Positions 7,789 to 16,302 of a stretch of DNA of 32,636 nucleotides are shown in pieces. A program made the position numbers and the translations under genes. The stretch is from contig SLGY01000160.1 in the NCBI GenBank assembly GCA_007136425.1, positions 1-32,636 of the forward strand. The letters run 5' to 3'. The notes beneath the pieces were generated by a model, which saw only the letters and a list, made by a program, of their open reading frames with translations, was not told the origin of the DNA and made no database searches. Within the stretch, counting starts at the first letter, position 1. Each line of letters begins with the position of its first letter. The DNA is from Kiritimatiellia bacterium (GTDB lineage: Bacteria; Verrucomicrobiota; Kiritimatiellia; SLAD01).

Positions 7789-10485
7789 CTATGGCGTTTC
7801 GCCCTCCATGACGGTCGCCCACACGCGCACTTCGCCGGGCTGCAACGTGAGTTCGATTACGCCCGCTTCATGCGGGGTTTCAGCGATGACATCCCGCCAT
7901 GCGGCGTCGTTGTGCAGGTGGACGGAGGCCTCGACGGGGTCCCGCCCGACGTTGGCGGCCACTTGAACCACATGCGGACTGGAATCCCGTTCGTAGATAA
8001 GGAGTCCCGTTTCCCGTTCGGAAACCAGAATGCGCAGGTTTTCTTCCCGCAGGGCGGGGTGGGTGGTCCGCATATGGACCAGCGCCCGGGTTGCGGCGTG
8101 CAGGCGCCGATTATCGTCCCGCGCAAGCAGATGCCAGTTCAAGTGATTCCAGCCCACATATTTCTCTGTGAACTCCCCGAATTCCTGACCCGCATAGATC
8201 ATTGGAACGCCGGGCGTAGTCAACGGCAGGGCGATCGCCATCGTGGCTCGTCGAAATACCTCGTCCTCATCGTAGCCGGCTTCGCGCAACTCGCGTACCA
8301 CGCGTTCCTCGTCGTGGCTTTCCGTGTAGGGCATGCGCTGGAATGAGTTTTCAAAGCCCACATTGCGTCCGTCCATCATCTCCGCAAAGACGTTCGGGTC
8401 GAGGTTCGCGTGGGTGATCATCTCGCGAATACGCCAGCGATAACCCGCATGCCAGCCGGTATCCATTTCCGTGTCCGTGATCAACGGCGGCTCGATCGGA
8501 AGATGTTCGGCGATCTGTATGTTGTCCGGATCGGCGTTGCGCGCCACGTACGCATACCAGCTCGCGCCCCAATCGTTATATCCCTGCCAACCGGTCCAGC
8601 GGGTGGCGTCATAACGGAACCCGTCAATGCGGTATTCCTCGATCCAGAAGCGGATGACGTCCGCCGCATAGCGTTGAACGGCGGGGGATTCCTGATCGAT
8701 TTTCGGGAAACCCCAGTTATGGCCGTGATATTCCCGGAAATAGGGGCTGGCCTCATAGTCTTTGCCGTACAATTGGTAGATCGGCGAGACCCATTCGGCG
8801 TGGTTGAGTACCATGTCAATGATCACGGCCATGCCGCGCTTATGCGCTTCATCGATCAAGCGCTTGAGATCCTCGGGCGGGCCGTACAATTGTTCAACGG
8901 CAAAATGAAAGGTCGGATTGTAGCCCCAACTTTCCTGACCCGGCCAGGGGTGCCACGGCAGCGGCTCGATGGCGTTGAAGCCGAGATCGGCAATGTAATC
9001 CAGCCGCTCAATAACCCCCTCGAACCCTTCCCGGGGGGCCAGATCTTCGATATACAGCTCGTAAATGACCAGCTCTTCCAGAGAGGGGCGTTGATAATCC
9101 TCGGCCGTCCAACGAAAGGGGGCGGCGCCCACGTGCAACACGGTGCGTGCGTCTTCCGGTTTCCAGCCTTTCTGACCCAGTTCGTTGGTCCAGTCCACCT
9201 TCCGCGCATACGGATCCCCAATCAACAGATGACCGTCGACTTCGTATTGGTACAGGTGCCTGCCGTCTTCCATGTCCAGTGTGATCCACCACGAGCCGTC
9301 CGGGGAGCGAATCATGCGGTTCTCGTCGGGATCCCAATCGTTGAAGTCGCCGACAAGGGAAACGAACCGCTTGCCGGGCGCGTACAAGGCGAACGTCACC
9401 GACCCGTCGCCATGATCCGTGGCCCCGTATTGAACGCCATCGGGCATGGACGCCTCCTGCGTAACGGGCACATGCCAGAAAGTGACCTTGTCGAGCCGGG
9501 CTTCGCCATCATCAACCGTGCGCGCAATGAGGTCATAGGGCCCATAATCCCGTTCGGCCATGGAAATCCGGTACTCGAAGGGCGGGTCCTGGAGGGTGAT
9601 CAGCAACTCTTCTTCCATCCACAGTTCCACGTTTTCCGCGGCGGGCGCTTCAACGACGGCCTGCACTTCATCGGTGAAGGTGTCGTTGGCCGCGGGATGC
9701 ACGAGGCGTATCCCGTGCGGATCGTCCGGATCGCGCCATTGAATGGCAAAGGAATAATTGCGTCCGCCGTCCGTATCCCATTCCTCGTCCCAATGGGCCG
9801 CCATATGGAGCGATGTGACCACCTGTTCCCCGCGATTGAACGGCCCCACTTGGATTATTGAGCGACCTTCTTCATCCGGCTCGCCGAGCGGGGAATCCAA
9901 ACCGGTCTTGTCGTCGGCCAGTTCCGAGCCCGGAGGCCGGTGCACGGGATGAACGGGGGTCCAAACCTCAAGATGTTCGTTCACGCCCCAGCGAATGTGG
10001 CCGTCGGGCCGGCTGTCGTGAACGATGACGTTGATGACATCATTGAGGGTTGGCTGTTCAGGTTCAATGGTAATGCGTCCGGCGGTGATGGGGATCATGT
10101 AATCGTCGCCCTTATTGTTGTCCCAGCTCCCGTCGGCCCGGGACACGGCAAACACCACTTCGCTCGGTACCTGGTTGGTGTCGTTGAACGGGCCCAGCAC
10201 GACCTGACCGTAATCCGGATCTTCTTCGTGCGGAACAAAAGGCGTCCTTACGGCGTCGCCGTATCGATAGGACCCTTCCGGCAGGTACGCCTCGATGGGG
10301 CGCACCCAGGAGCGATCATCGATATTAACGCTCCAATGCAGCAGGTCGCCCGGCGTGAAGTCTTCGAGGGCGATCGTTATGGGTTCATGGCGCGCAGGTT
10401 GTTCAGGCGACCAGTTCAAGGGAGATGCAAACGATGAGGCGCAGGTCATCAGGCTCATCAAGAGGGTGCAAACGGATTTTTTCAT
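7789..10485 (-). CDS. Secreted multi-domain GH13 alpha-glucan hydrolase
   Basis: An 898-residue exported enzyme acting on starch or glycogen-like alpha-glucans. A signal peptide (1-21, MKKSVC...SFAS) is followed by two related modules (about 22-133 and 134-248), each with a WSVN/WGVN and a LGPFN/VGPFN motif and ending in a WDNNKGDDY- or WDTDGGRNY-like motif that recalls CBM25/26 starch-binding domains. Next come an Ig-like domain (about 256-340), a CBM48-like domain (about 347-455, SLVGDFNDWDP) and the catalytic barrel (about 470-790). Region I is DMVLNH, the nucleophile is D626 (GFRYDA), the acid/base is E660 (IAEH) and D725 lies in ESHDE; all are present. A beta C-domain ends the protein. 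The start at 10485 begins the signal peptide and follows CCGGAGA. It may be an amylase or a branching-enzyme-like hydrolase. Confidence 0.92.
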   Translation of the reverse strand: MKKSVCTLLMSLMTCASSFASPLNWSPEQPARHEPITIALEDFTPGDLLHWSVNIDDRSWVRPIEAYLPEGSYRYGDAVRTPFVPHEEDPDYGQVVLGPFNDTNQVPSEVVFAVSRADGSWDNNKGDDYMIPITAGRITIEPEQPTLNDVINVIVHDSRPDGHIRWGVNEHLEVWTPVHPVHRPPGSELADDKTGLDSPLGEPDEEGRSIIQVGPFNRGEQVVTSLHMAAHWDEEWDTDGGRNYSFAIQWRDPDDPHGIRLVHPAANDTFTDEVQAVVEAPAAENVELWMEEELLITLQDPPFEYRISMAERDYGPYDLIARTVDDGEARLDKVTFWHVPVTQEASMPDGVQYGATDHGDGSVTFALYAPGKRFVSLVGDFNDWDPDENRMIRSPDGSWWITLDMEDGRHLYQYEVDGHLLIGDPYARKVDWTNELGQKGWKPEDARTVLHVGAAPFRWTAEDYQRPSLEELVIYELYIEDLAPREGFEGVIERLDYIADLGFNAIEPLPWHPWPGQESWGYNPTFHFAVEQLYGPPEDLKRLIDEAHKRGMAVIIDMVLNHAEWVSPIYQLYGKDYEASPYFREYHGHNWGFPKIDQESPAVQRYAADVIRFWIEEYRIDGFRYDATRWTGWQGYNDWGASWYAYVARNADPDNIQIAEHLPIEPPLITDTEMDTGWHAGYRWRIREMITHANLDPNVFAEMMDGRNVGFENSFQRMPYTESHDEERVVRELREAGYDEDEVFRRATMAIALPLTTPGVPMIYAGQEFGEFTEKYVGWNHLNWHLLARDDNRRLHAATRALVHMRTTHPALREENLRILVSERETGLLIYERDSSPHVVQVAANVGRDPVEASVHLHNDAAWRDVIAETPHEAGVIELTLQPGEVRVWATVMEGETP

Positions 10486-10540
10486 GGGTTTTCTCCGGTC
10501 TCTGTGTGTAGGATGGACAGACTTAATCATACGCAATCTG

Positions 10541-11320
10541 ATGACGCAAGACGAAGAGCGCAATAATGACCGTCGAGAACTGACGGAAGAAGAGTGGGCG
10601 GAACGGGAAGAGATCCGGCAGGCGACCTGGGGGCATGTCGCGCCGTTTGTCTTCTGGATCGCCTGCATTTTTCTGGTTGGCCAATTCGCCATTGACGACG
10701 ATGCCGTGGTGCGGGCTTGGGTGTATGCCTTGCAGACGGTCGTTGGTCTGGGCCTGTTTCTGTATTTCCGGCCATGGCGCTGGTATCGCCCGCTTCAATG
10801 GCGGAACGTGCCGCTGGCGTTGTTCGTCGGGGTGGCCGTGTTCGTCGTGTGGATCTTCCCGGAAACGCGTTGGGTGGAAGATCGCGCGCCGGCCTTTCGC
10901 GAGTTTTATCTTACTTACTTTATCTTTCCGCCCTGGAGCGTGGCGGAGGCGCCGGACCGCTCTCCGTTTGATCCCGCCTTGTCCGGCTGGGTGCTGACCT
11001 TGTTCCGCCTGGCGGGTTCGGCGTTTGTTATTGCCATCATTGAAGAGTTCTTCTGGCGCGGCTGGTTGTACCGTTGGCTGTTGGGCCGCAACTTTCTCAA
11101 GGTGGACCTGGGCACTTGGAACACGGGCATGTTCCTGGCGGTCAGCGCCGTCTTCGCCGTCGAACATATGCAGTGGGCGGTGGGCTTTCTGGCCGGCGTA
11201 GCGTATCTCTGGATGATGATTCGTACGCGCGACCTCTGGGCGGTGGCCCTCGCGCATGTGCTCACGAATTTCCTGCTTGGCGTGTACGTCCTGGCCTATG
11301 GCCGCTACGAGTTCTGGTGA
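10541..11320 (+). CDS. CPBP-family intramembrane protease, exosortase-associated type
   Basis: A 259-residue multi-pass membrane protein of the CPBP (CAAX protease/bacteriocin-processing) family, intramembrane glutamic proteases. Motif 1 is EEFFWRG (E168, E169, R173), motif 2 is H209 in AVEHMQW, and motif 3 is HVLTN (H239, N243). The surroundings (RLAGSAFVI before EE, DLGTWNTGMFLAVSAVFAVEH, and the end YGRYEFW) resemble, from memory, the CAAX-protease-related family that accompanies exosortase/PEP-CTERM systems. The acidic, charged N-terminal 30 residues are cytoplasmic-looking. I chose ATG at 10541; longer frames run back into the GH13 gene on the other strand. It is transcribed divergently from the GH13 gene across only 55 bases. 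Confidence 0.88.
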   Translation: MTQDEERNNDRRELTEEEWAEREEIRQATWGHVAPFVFWIACIFLVGQFAIDDDAVVRAWVYALQTVVGLGLFLYFRPWRWYRPLQWRNVPLALFVGVAVFVVWIFPETRWVEDRAPAFREFYLTYFIFPPWSVAEAPDRSPFDPALSGWVLTLFRLAGSAFVIAIIEEFFWRGWLYRWLLGRNFLKVDLGTWNTGMFLAVSAVFAVEHMQWAVGFLAGVAYLWMMIRTRDLWAVALAHVLTNFLLGVYVLAYGRYEFW

Positions 11321-11324
11321 AAAT

Positions 11325-11348
11325 ATCCGCCCCGGTTCGGCGGCGGAT
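11325..11348. terminator. Possible bidirectional hairpin between convergent genes
   Basis: ATCCGCC (11325-11331) pairs with GGCGGAT (11342-11348), forming a GC-rich hairpin in the 43 bases between the stop of the CPBP gene and the stop of mgtE. No T-run follows on either side, so it is at best a weak terminator. Confidence 0.35.
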
Positions 11349-11363
11349 CGAACAGTAGAAAGG

Positions 11364-12740
11364 TCAGCCCTCGATCCCCAGATACCAGGTGGCCAGCGAA
11401 AAATAGATCAATACGCCGCTGATATCCGCAATGGACGTGATCAACGGCGCGCTGGCCGTGGCCGGATCAAGTTTCAGCCGGCTCAGGATGAAAGGCATCG
11501 ACAGCCCGATCAGGCTGCCGACAATGACCACCAGAAGCATGGTCATGGACACCACCACCGCCACGTCCATGCCGCCGCGGTACACGCCCATGACGGACAC
11601 GCCCGCCGCCATGGTCAGCCCCAGCAGGACGGATACGCCCAGTTCTTTCCCCAGCATCGCGAACCAATGCCGCATCTGTACGTCGCCCGTGGCCAACGCG
11701 CGCACAATAAGGGTGGACGCCTGCGAGCCGGCATTTCCGGCACTGTCGATCAGCAGCGGCAGAAAAAATACCAGGGCGACCGTCGCAGCGATGGTGTCCT
11801 CAAAGTACGCAATCCCCGCACCCGAAAAGATGTTAACGACCACCAATGCCAGCAGCCAGATGATGCGTCGCCGGTACAGGAACGTCGTGGACGCTTCGCG
11901 CAAGCTGATATTGATCGGCCCCACGGACGCGGTCTTGTGAAAGTCCTCCGTCGTCTCCGTCTGTGCCACGTCCAGAATATCGTCCACCGTCACGATGCCG
12001 AGCAGCACGTCGTCCTCGTCCACGACCGGCAATACGAATACATCGTAGCGGTCAAAGGCCGATACGGCCACTTCCTGATCCTCCATGGCGCGTAGCCGGG
12101 CCACGGCCGGACTCATGAGGTCGGCCACGCGCTGGTTCGGTTCGGCAATCACCAATTGGCGTAACAGGACGCGTCCAAGTAATACCTCTTCCGGACTGAC
12201 AACGTAGATCGCGTTCAATGTTTCCGTGTCCCGGCCGTGGGCCCGCACGAAGGTCAGCGCCTCCTCCACCGTCCATTCACGGGAAATGGACAGGTAATCG
12301 GGCGTCATCAGCCGGCCCACACTTTCAGCCGGGTAACCGAGCAGATCGCGCGCCTCCTGCAAATCGTCGGGGGGCAAGATGCTGACCAGACGTTGCGTGA
12401 CCTTGCCCGGCAATTCCTCAAGCAGGTGCGTGCGATCATCGGGCGACATGTGTTCGAGCAGGTGACGCGTTTCATCGTCCGTCAGCTCTTTCAGCAGGGA
12501 GTTCTGCTGTTCGGGCGTCAGATAGGAGAAGACAATCGCCGACGGTTTCTTGGCCAGTGCGCGAAAGGTCAGTACGCGCTCCTGCTTGTCGAGGGCGAAC
12601 AACAAGTCGGCAATTTCGGGAGCGGGCCATGAGGTGAGTGCTTCGCGTATCCCGTTCCAGTCGCGGGCCGCGATCAGGTCGAGGATGTCCGGTTTCAGGA
12701 CAGTGCTCAACTGCATCAGGTCGTTGTCTGTGCCGGTCAT
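11364..12740 (-). CDS. mgtE: Magnesium transporter MgtE (paralogue 1)
   Basis: A 458-residue Mg2+-gated Mg2+ channel of the inner membrane. An N-terminal helical MgtE_N superhelix (about 15-140) is followed by two CBS domains (about 145-265, including VGRLMTPDYL and LLGIVTVDDILDV) that sense cytosolic Mg2+. Five transmembrane helices fill the C-terminal part (about 292-455). The pore signature FLPLLIDSAGNAGSQ carries D332, equivalent to the Mg2+-binding aspartate of the family, and D439 lies in SIADISG. The start at 12740 is firm: a near-perfect AAGGAGGAA lies seven bases upstream. It is divergent from rsmI. A second, only distantly similar mgtE is at 27470-28792. Confidence 0.95.
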   Translation of the reverse strand: MTGTDNDLMQLSTVLKPDILDLIAARDWNGIREALTSWPAPEIADLLFALDKQERVLTFRALAKKPSAIVFSYLTPEQQNSLLKELTDDETRHLLEHMSPDDRTHLLEELPGKVTQRLVSILPPDDLQEARDLLGYPAESVGRLMTPDYLSISREWTVEEALTFVRAHGRDTETLNAIYVVSPEEVLLGRVLLRQLVIAEPNQRVADLMSPAVARLRAMEDQEVAVSAFDRYDVFVLPVVDEDDVLLGIVTVDDILDVAQTETTEDFHKTASVGPINISLREASTTFLYRRRIIWLLALVVVNIFSGAGIAYFEDTIAATVALVFFLPLLIDSAGNAGSQASTLIVRALATGDVQMRHWFAMLGKELGVSVLLGLTMAAGVSVMGVYRGGMDVAVVVSMTMLLVVIVGSLIGLSMPFILSRLKLDPATASAPLITSIADISGVLIYFSLATWYLGIEG

Positions 12741-12913
12741 GGGAAATTCCTCCTTGTCTAACGGTATCTTATACGTCTTGTTCGCGGCTCTTGAGCTGAT
12801 TCGCCGCATGTTCAAGGGTATCCTTTCGAAGCGGTGAAAGGCAAATCCTGAACTCGATCGCGGGGTAAGAGAAGGCGCTTCCCGTCCTTGCGCGGTTGTG
12901 GCATCGTGAGGAT

Positions 12914-13639
12914 ATGGAACAAAGCGCGTCAGAGTCGGAAGCCCGCAACGCCGATCTGGTGCCGGGCTTGTATGTCGTCGGCACGCCGATCGGGAACCTG
13001 GACGATATCAGCGCGCGTGCGCTGGATACCTTGCGCCGTGCCGACGCCATCCTGGCCGAGGACACCCGGCACACGCGCAAGCTGTTGACCCGCTTTGATA
13101 TTCATACGCCGCTGATCAGTTGTCACCAATTCAACGAAGCCCGGCGTTCGTCCGATATCTTGCGCCGCCTGACCGCCGGGGCGGCGTTGGCGCTCGTCTC
13201 CGATTCGGGGATGCCCGGGATTTCCGATCCGGGCTCTCGCGTGGTGGCGGCCTGTCGCGAGGGCGGGCATCCGGTCTATGTGGTCCCCGGCCCGGCGGCT
13301 GTTACGGCGGCGGTTTCCTTGAGCGGATTCGGCGGTGCGGGGTTCCTCTTCGACGGATTCCTGCCTGTCAAGTCCGGTGCGCGCCGCCGTCGTTTGACGG
13401 CATTACTCGCGCATGACCGGCCCGTGGTCCTGTACGAATCGCCGCATCGTGCGCTGAAGTTGCTGAACGAATTGCAGGACCTTGCGCCGGACCGCCGCGT
13501 CTTCATCGGTCGGGAACTGACAAAACGTTTTGAGGAATCCGTCCTCGGTACGCCCGCCGAAGTGGCGGCCGCCTTCGCGCAACGCGCGGCGAAAGGCGAA
13601 TGGGTCGTCGTCATCGAGCCCGCATCCGCCAGGAAGTAG
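12914..13639 (+). CDS. rsmI: 16S rRNA (cytidine1402-2'-O)-methyltransferase
   Basis: A 241-residue SAM-dependent enzyme that 2'-O-methylates C1402 in the decoding centre of 16S rRNA. Family motifs are YVVGTPIGNLDDIS (20-33), AEDTRHTRKLL (49-58), SDSGMPGISDPG (96-107), VPGPAAVTAAVSLSG and YESPHR; all are intact and the length is normal for a RsmI lacking long extensions. ATG at 12914 is chosen because GAGG lies just upstream; a TTG six codons earlier is possible. It is divergent from mgtE and is followed by a promoter for the next operon. Confidence 0.95.
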   Translation: MEQSASESEARNADLVPGLYVVGTPIGNLDDISARALDTLRRADAILAEDTRHTRKLLTRFDIHTPLISCHQFNEARRSSDILRRLTAGAALALVSDSGMPGISDPGSRVVAACREGGHPVYVVPGPAAVTAAVSLSGFGGAGFLFDGFLPVKSGARRRRLTALLAHDRPVVLYESPHRALKLLNELQDLAPDRRVFIGRELTKRFEESVLGTPAEVAAAFAQRAAKGEWVVVIEPASARK

Positions 13640-13703
13640 GGACACAGCACCATGACCCTGGGCGGAATGGCCGCAGACGTGCGGCCGCATACGTGAGGAG
13701 GAA
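13640..13703. other. rsmI downstream region with GC hairpin
   Basis: GGCCGCA (13669-13675) pairs with TGCGGCC (13680-13686) around GACG. There is no T-run, so it may slow transcription leaving rsmI but is not a standard intrinsic terminator. No small gene is apparent here. Confidence 0.35.
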
Positions 13704-13732
13704 TTGACACCCTGAGAGTGCGGTGCTAGTTT
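13704..13732 (+). promoter_or_regulatory. Sigma-70-type promoter of partner-switching operon
   Basis: A perfect TTGACA (13704-13709), a 17-base spacer and TAGTTT (13727-13732) lie about 45 bases before the first gene of the operon. It is preceded by GAGGAGGAA at 13695-13703, which has no start codon at a useful distance. Confidence 0.6.
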
Positions 13733-13776
13733 CGATGGTTAGTAGAGCGCTGCAATTTTTCCGGTAATGGTTGTCC

Positions 13777-14232
13777 ATGTCGTATCGCCACATACTATTC
13801 GGTTCGTTGTGCATGTTGGCGATGGCGGCGCCGGCGTCGGTAGCCGAAGCGCAATCGATTATTCGCGTGGAGATTCGCGAAGAGGGCGGCGAGCTGCCGC
13901 CCTTGGCGCGAGGCGCGCGCGAGCGGCGGATGGTCAAGTTCATGGACGAATTGGAACGGCCGGGCGAGATCGTGTATGACGTGCATTGGGAACCGCCCGC
14001 AGGCGGGCTTCGTGAGCCGATTACCGCTTTCTTGGCCTATCGCCAAGCCGGCAGCCGGCGGCCGCGCGGGTTGATGGTATCCTATCCGGCGGGCACGAGC
14101 GGGCGGCAGGTCGCCCGGTTCCGGGTCAGCGAAGAACAGGTATTACGCTGGGGCGAAGTGACCAGTTGGCATATTCAGTTGCGCCGCGATGATACCGTGT
14201 TCGATGAGCGGAGAGAAAGTCGAGAAGAGTAG
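13777..14232 (+). CDS. Secreted protein of unknown function
   Basis: A 151-residue protein beginning with a Sec signal peptide (MSYRHILFGSLCMLAMAAPA, probable cleavage after AEA). The mature part is arginine- and glutamate-rich and reads as a small beta-sandwich: the phrases EIVYDVHWEPP, EPITAFLAYRQ, GLMVSYPAG, QVARFRVSEEQV and TSWHIQLRRDD alternate like strands. I recognise no family. ATG at 13777 is preferred over TTG at 13771. It is the first gene after the 13704 promoter and ends four bases before the STAS gene, so it should be co-transcribed with the stress-signalling genes. A periplasmic sensor or accessory role is possible but unproven. Confidence 0.7.
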   Translation: MSYRHILFGSLCMLAMAAPASVAEAQSIIRVEIREEGGELPPLARGARERRMVKFMDELERPGEIVYDVHWEPPAGGLREPITAFLAYRQAGSRRPRGLMVSYPAGTSGRQVARFRVSEEQVLRWGEVTSWHIQLRRDDTVFDERRESREE

Positions 14233-14235
14233 GGC

Positions 14236-14805
14236 ATGAGCATGCAGAACGGAGATAGATCGGCCGATCAACTCAAGGTGGCCATTCATGACGACGTGGC
14301 CTACGTGCGCCTGCTCAACCGGGGCTCGTTCAAGGTCAGCAAGGCGATGAAACAGTTCGGGTTGTCCGCGATCGAGCGCGGTCTCGATACGATCGTCGTA
14401 GATCTGTCCGATTGCGTGGGCATGGACAGCACTTTCATGGGCGTCATGGCGGGGCTCGCCTTTCGAATGAATAAGGAGAATCAGGGGCGCCTGTACATGG
14501 TCAATCTTTCTCCCCGCACACGGGGTTTGTTGTCCACGCTGGGATTGGACCAGTTGGTCGACACCCATATGGCCGGATCCACCCCGCCTCAGTTCGAAGC
14601 GGTACTTGCGGTCGGCGATAAGCTGCAGGAACTGAACGCCGAGGAAAGCAGCCGCCGCGAAACCGCGGAAATGATGTTGGAAGCGCACGAGGATCTTGTG
14701 GACGTGACTCCGGAGAACCTGCCCCGGTTCAAGGATGTGCTCACCTTTCTGCGCGAGGACATCAAGAAGGCGGACGCCGACCCGGACGGCCAAGCGGGTG
14801 ACTGA
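14236..14805 (+). CDS. STAS-domain anti-sigma factor antagonist, extended
   Basis: A 189-residue protein whose first 110 residues form a STAS domain of the RsbV/SpoIIAA type. The conserved phospho-acceptor region reads IVVDLSDCVGMDSTFMG, putting the expected serine at S65. Such proteins bind the anti-sigma kinase when unphosphorylated and release its sigma factor. Unlike a typical antagonist of about 110 residues, this one has a charged, probably helical tail of about 70 residues (LQELNAEESSRRETAEMM and onward). It ends TGATG, sharing one base with the phosphatase gene, so the two are translationally coupled; the phosphatase is its likely partner. Confidence 0.88.
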   Translation: MSMQNGDRSADQLKVAIHDDVAYVRLLNRGSFKVSKAMKQFGLSAIERGLDTIVVDLSDCVGMDSTFMGVMAGLAFRMNKENQGRLYMVNLSPRTRGLLSTLGLDQLVDTHMAGSTPPQFEAVLAVGDKLQELNAEESSRRETAEMMLEAHEDLVDVTPENLPRFKDVLTFLREDIKKADADPDGQAGD

Positions 14806-16265
14806 TGATGGAGCAACCCGCCAGCGGGGCTTTTCTCGCCACCTTTCTATTCTTTCTTTTGGCGCTCACGTCCGGCGCCCTGTTCTTCGCCGTTAATGTC
14901 ATTCGACGTCTGCGCCGTGAGCGCGACGAATTGAATCATCAGAAAGAGGTGATCTTCGGGTTCATTCACGATGTCGGCGATGTCTTCGTGCACAGCGAGG
15001 ACGTGGACCTTGACCGCATGCTGAGTCGCGTGCTGTTCTATGCGGAGCGCACGACCCACGCCGGCGCCGGGGCCGTCTATCTCTACGACAAGACCGAAGA
15101 CGCTTTCCGCGCGCGCGCCGTTTCGGGCATCTTCCCGCCGCTTACCGGAGAGCCGGATGCCCGGCTCGAAAAGGCCGTCAGCAAATCCCAGCACATCGAG
15201 CGGCTTATTCGCGCCCGGCCGATTCGGCGCGGCGAGGGGTTGGTCGGCGAGGCCGCCGATTTCGGCGTGCCGATTCTCATCGAAGACGCCGAACGCGATC
15301 CGCGTGTGCCGCAGTACGATCACGAATTCCTGCGGATTCGTTCCATCCTGCTGGTGCCCATGCGATTTCTGCAACGTATCCTCGGCGTGCTCGTGGTGGT
15401 CAACCGGGTCGACGGGCGCCCCTTTATCCAGGCCGATCTCAGTCTATTACAGGCGCTGGCCGATCAGGCGTCCGTCTCGATCCATTACGCCGGGTTGCGC
15501 GACAGCCTCGACGAAAAACAACGGATCGATCACGACCTGCATGTGGCGCGCCAGATTCAAACCGCGCTGTTGCCCAAGGCCATTCCGCGGGTCGAAGGCG
15601 TCGAGTTGGCCGCGTTCAATCATCCCGCGCAGGAAATCGGCGGCGACTACTACGATTTCATTCGCATCGACGAAGAGCATCTCGGCATCGCCATCGCCGA
15701 CGTCTCGGGCAAGGGCATCGTGGGCGCCATCATGATGGCTATCAGCCGGAGCGTATTGCGCGCGCAGGCCGCCGTTAATCGAAACCCGTCCGAGGTGTTG
15801 ATGGCCGTAAACCGGGTCATGTTTGAAGACATCGCAGAGGACATGTTTGTCAGCATGTTGTATATGGTCTTGAACGTGCGGACCCGCGAACTGGTGGTGG
15901 CCCGGGCCGGACACGAACGGCCCGCCTGGAGTCGCGCGCACGAAAAAAGCTTTACCATCATCGATTCGCCCGGCCTCGCGCTGGGCATTGCGGATAAGGA
16001 AACGTTCGAAGGCGCCCTGCGCGAGGAAACCGTGCGTCTCAAGCCGGGCGATGTCGTGGTCGCCTACACCGACGGGGTCACCGAGGCCATGGACGAAGGC
16101 GGGGAGGAATGGGGTGTGGACCGTTTTCTGGGCGCCGTCAGCAACGCCGCGCCCGACGGCGCCAACGCCGTGTTGAACAATGTGCAACAGCGGCTGATGC
16201 GGTTTGTGGGCGGCGTGGAGCAGTACGACGACATGACATTGCTAGCCTTGCGCATTTTGGAGTAA
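14805..16265 (+). CDS. Membrane-anchored GAF-PP2C phosphatase (SpoIIE/RsbU type)
   Basis: A 486-residue regulatory phosphatase. A single transmembrane helix (about 9-33) leads into a short coiled segment, a GAF sensor domain (about 65-230, ending VSIHYAGL) and a PP2C/SpoIIE catalytic domain (about 245-485). Metal-binding signatures are GGDYYD (D281), IADVSGKG (D299), YTDGVTEAMD (D423) and QYDDMTLL (D475/D476), so it should be active. In partner-switching systems this enzyme dephosphorylates STAS antagonists in response to a signal. Here the signal would reach the GAF domain or the membrane. It lies between two STAS genes, its probable substrates. Confidence 0.93.
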   Translation: MMEQPASGAFLATFLFFLLALTSGALFFAVNVIRRLRRERDELNHQKEVIFGFIHDVGDVFVHSEDVDLDRMLSRVLFYAERTTHAGAGAVYLYDKTEDAFRARAVSGIFPPLTGEPDARLEKAVSKSQHIERLIRARPIRRGEGLVGEAADFGVPILIEDAERDPRVPQYDHEFLRIRSILLVPMRFLQRILGVLVVVNRVDGRPFIQADLSLLQALADQASVSIHYAGLRDSLDEKQRIDHDLHVARQIQTALLPKAIPRVEGVELAAFNHPAQEIGGDYYDFIRIDEEHLGIAIADVSGKGIVGAIMMAISRSVLRAQAAVNRNPSEVLMAVNRVMFEDIAEDMFVSMLYMVLNVRTRELVVARAGHERPAWSRAHEKSFTIIDSPGLALGIADKETFEGALREETVRLKPGDVVVAYTDGVTEAMDEGGEEWGVDRFLGAVSNAAPDGANAVLNNVQQRLMRFVGGVEQYDDMTLLALRILE

Positions 16266-16302
16266 CGTGCTAGAAGGTACAGAATCAAAAGGAGCTGAAC
16301 TT

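Noticed and set aside
8410-9861. Long plus-strand open frame (483 codons) inside the GH13 gene
   Set aside because: It is antisense to a gene with complete catalytic motifs; long shadow frames are common in GC-rich DNA and the protein resembles nothing.
10513-10566. 17-codon leader peptide MDRLNHTQ upstream of the CPBP gene
   Set aside because: It has no convincing ribosome-binding site, no regulatory residue run and no attenuator hairpin.
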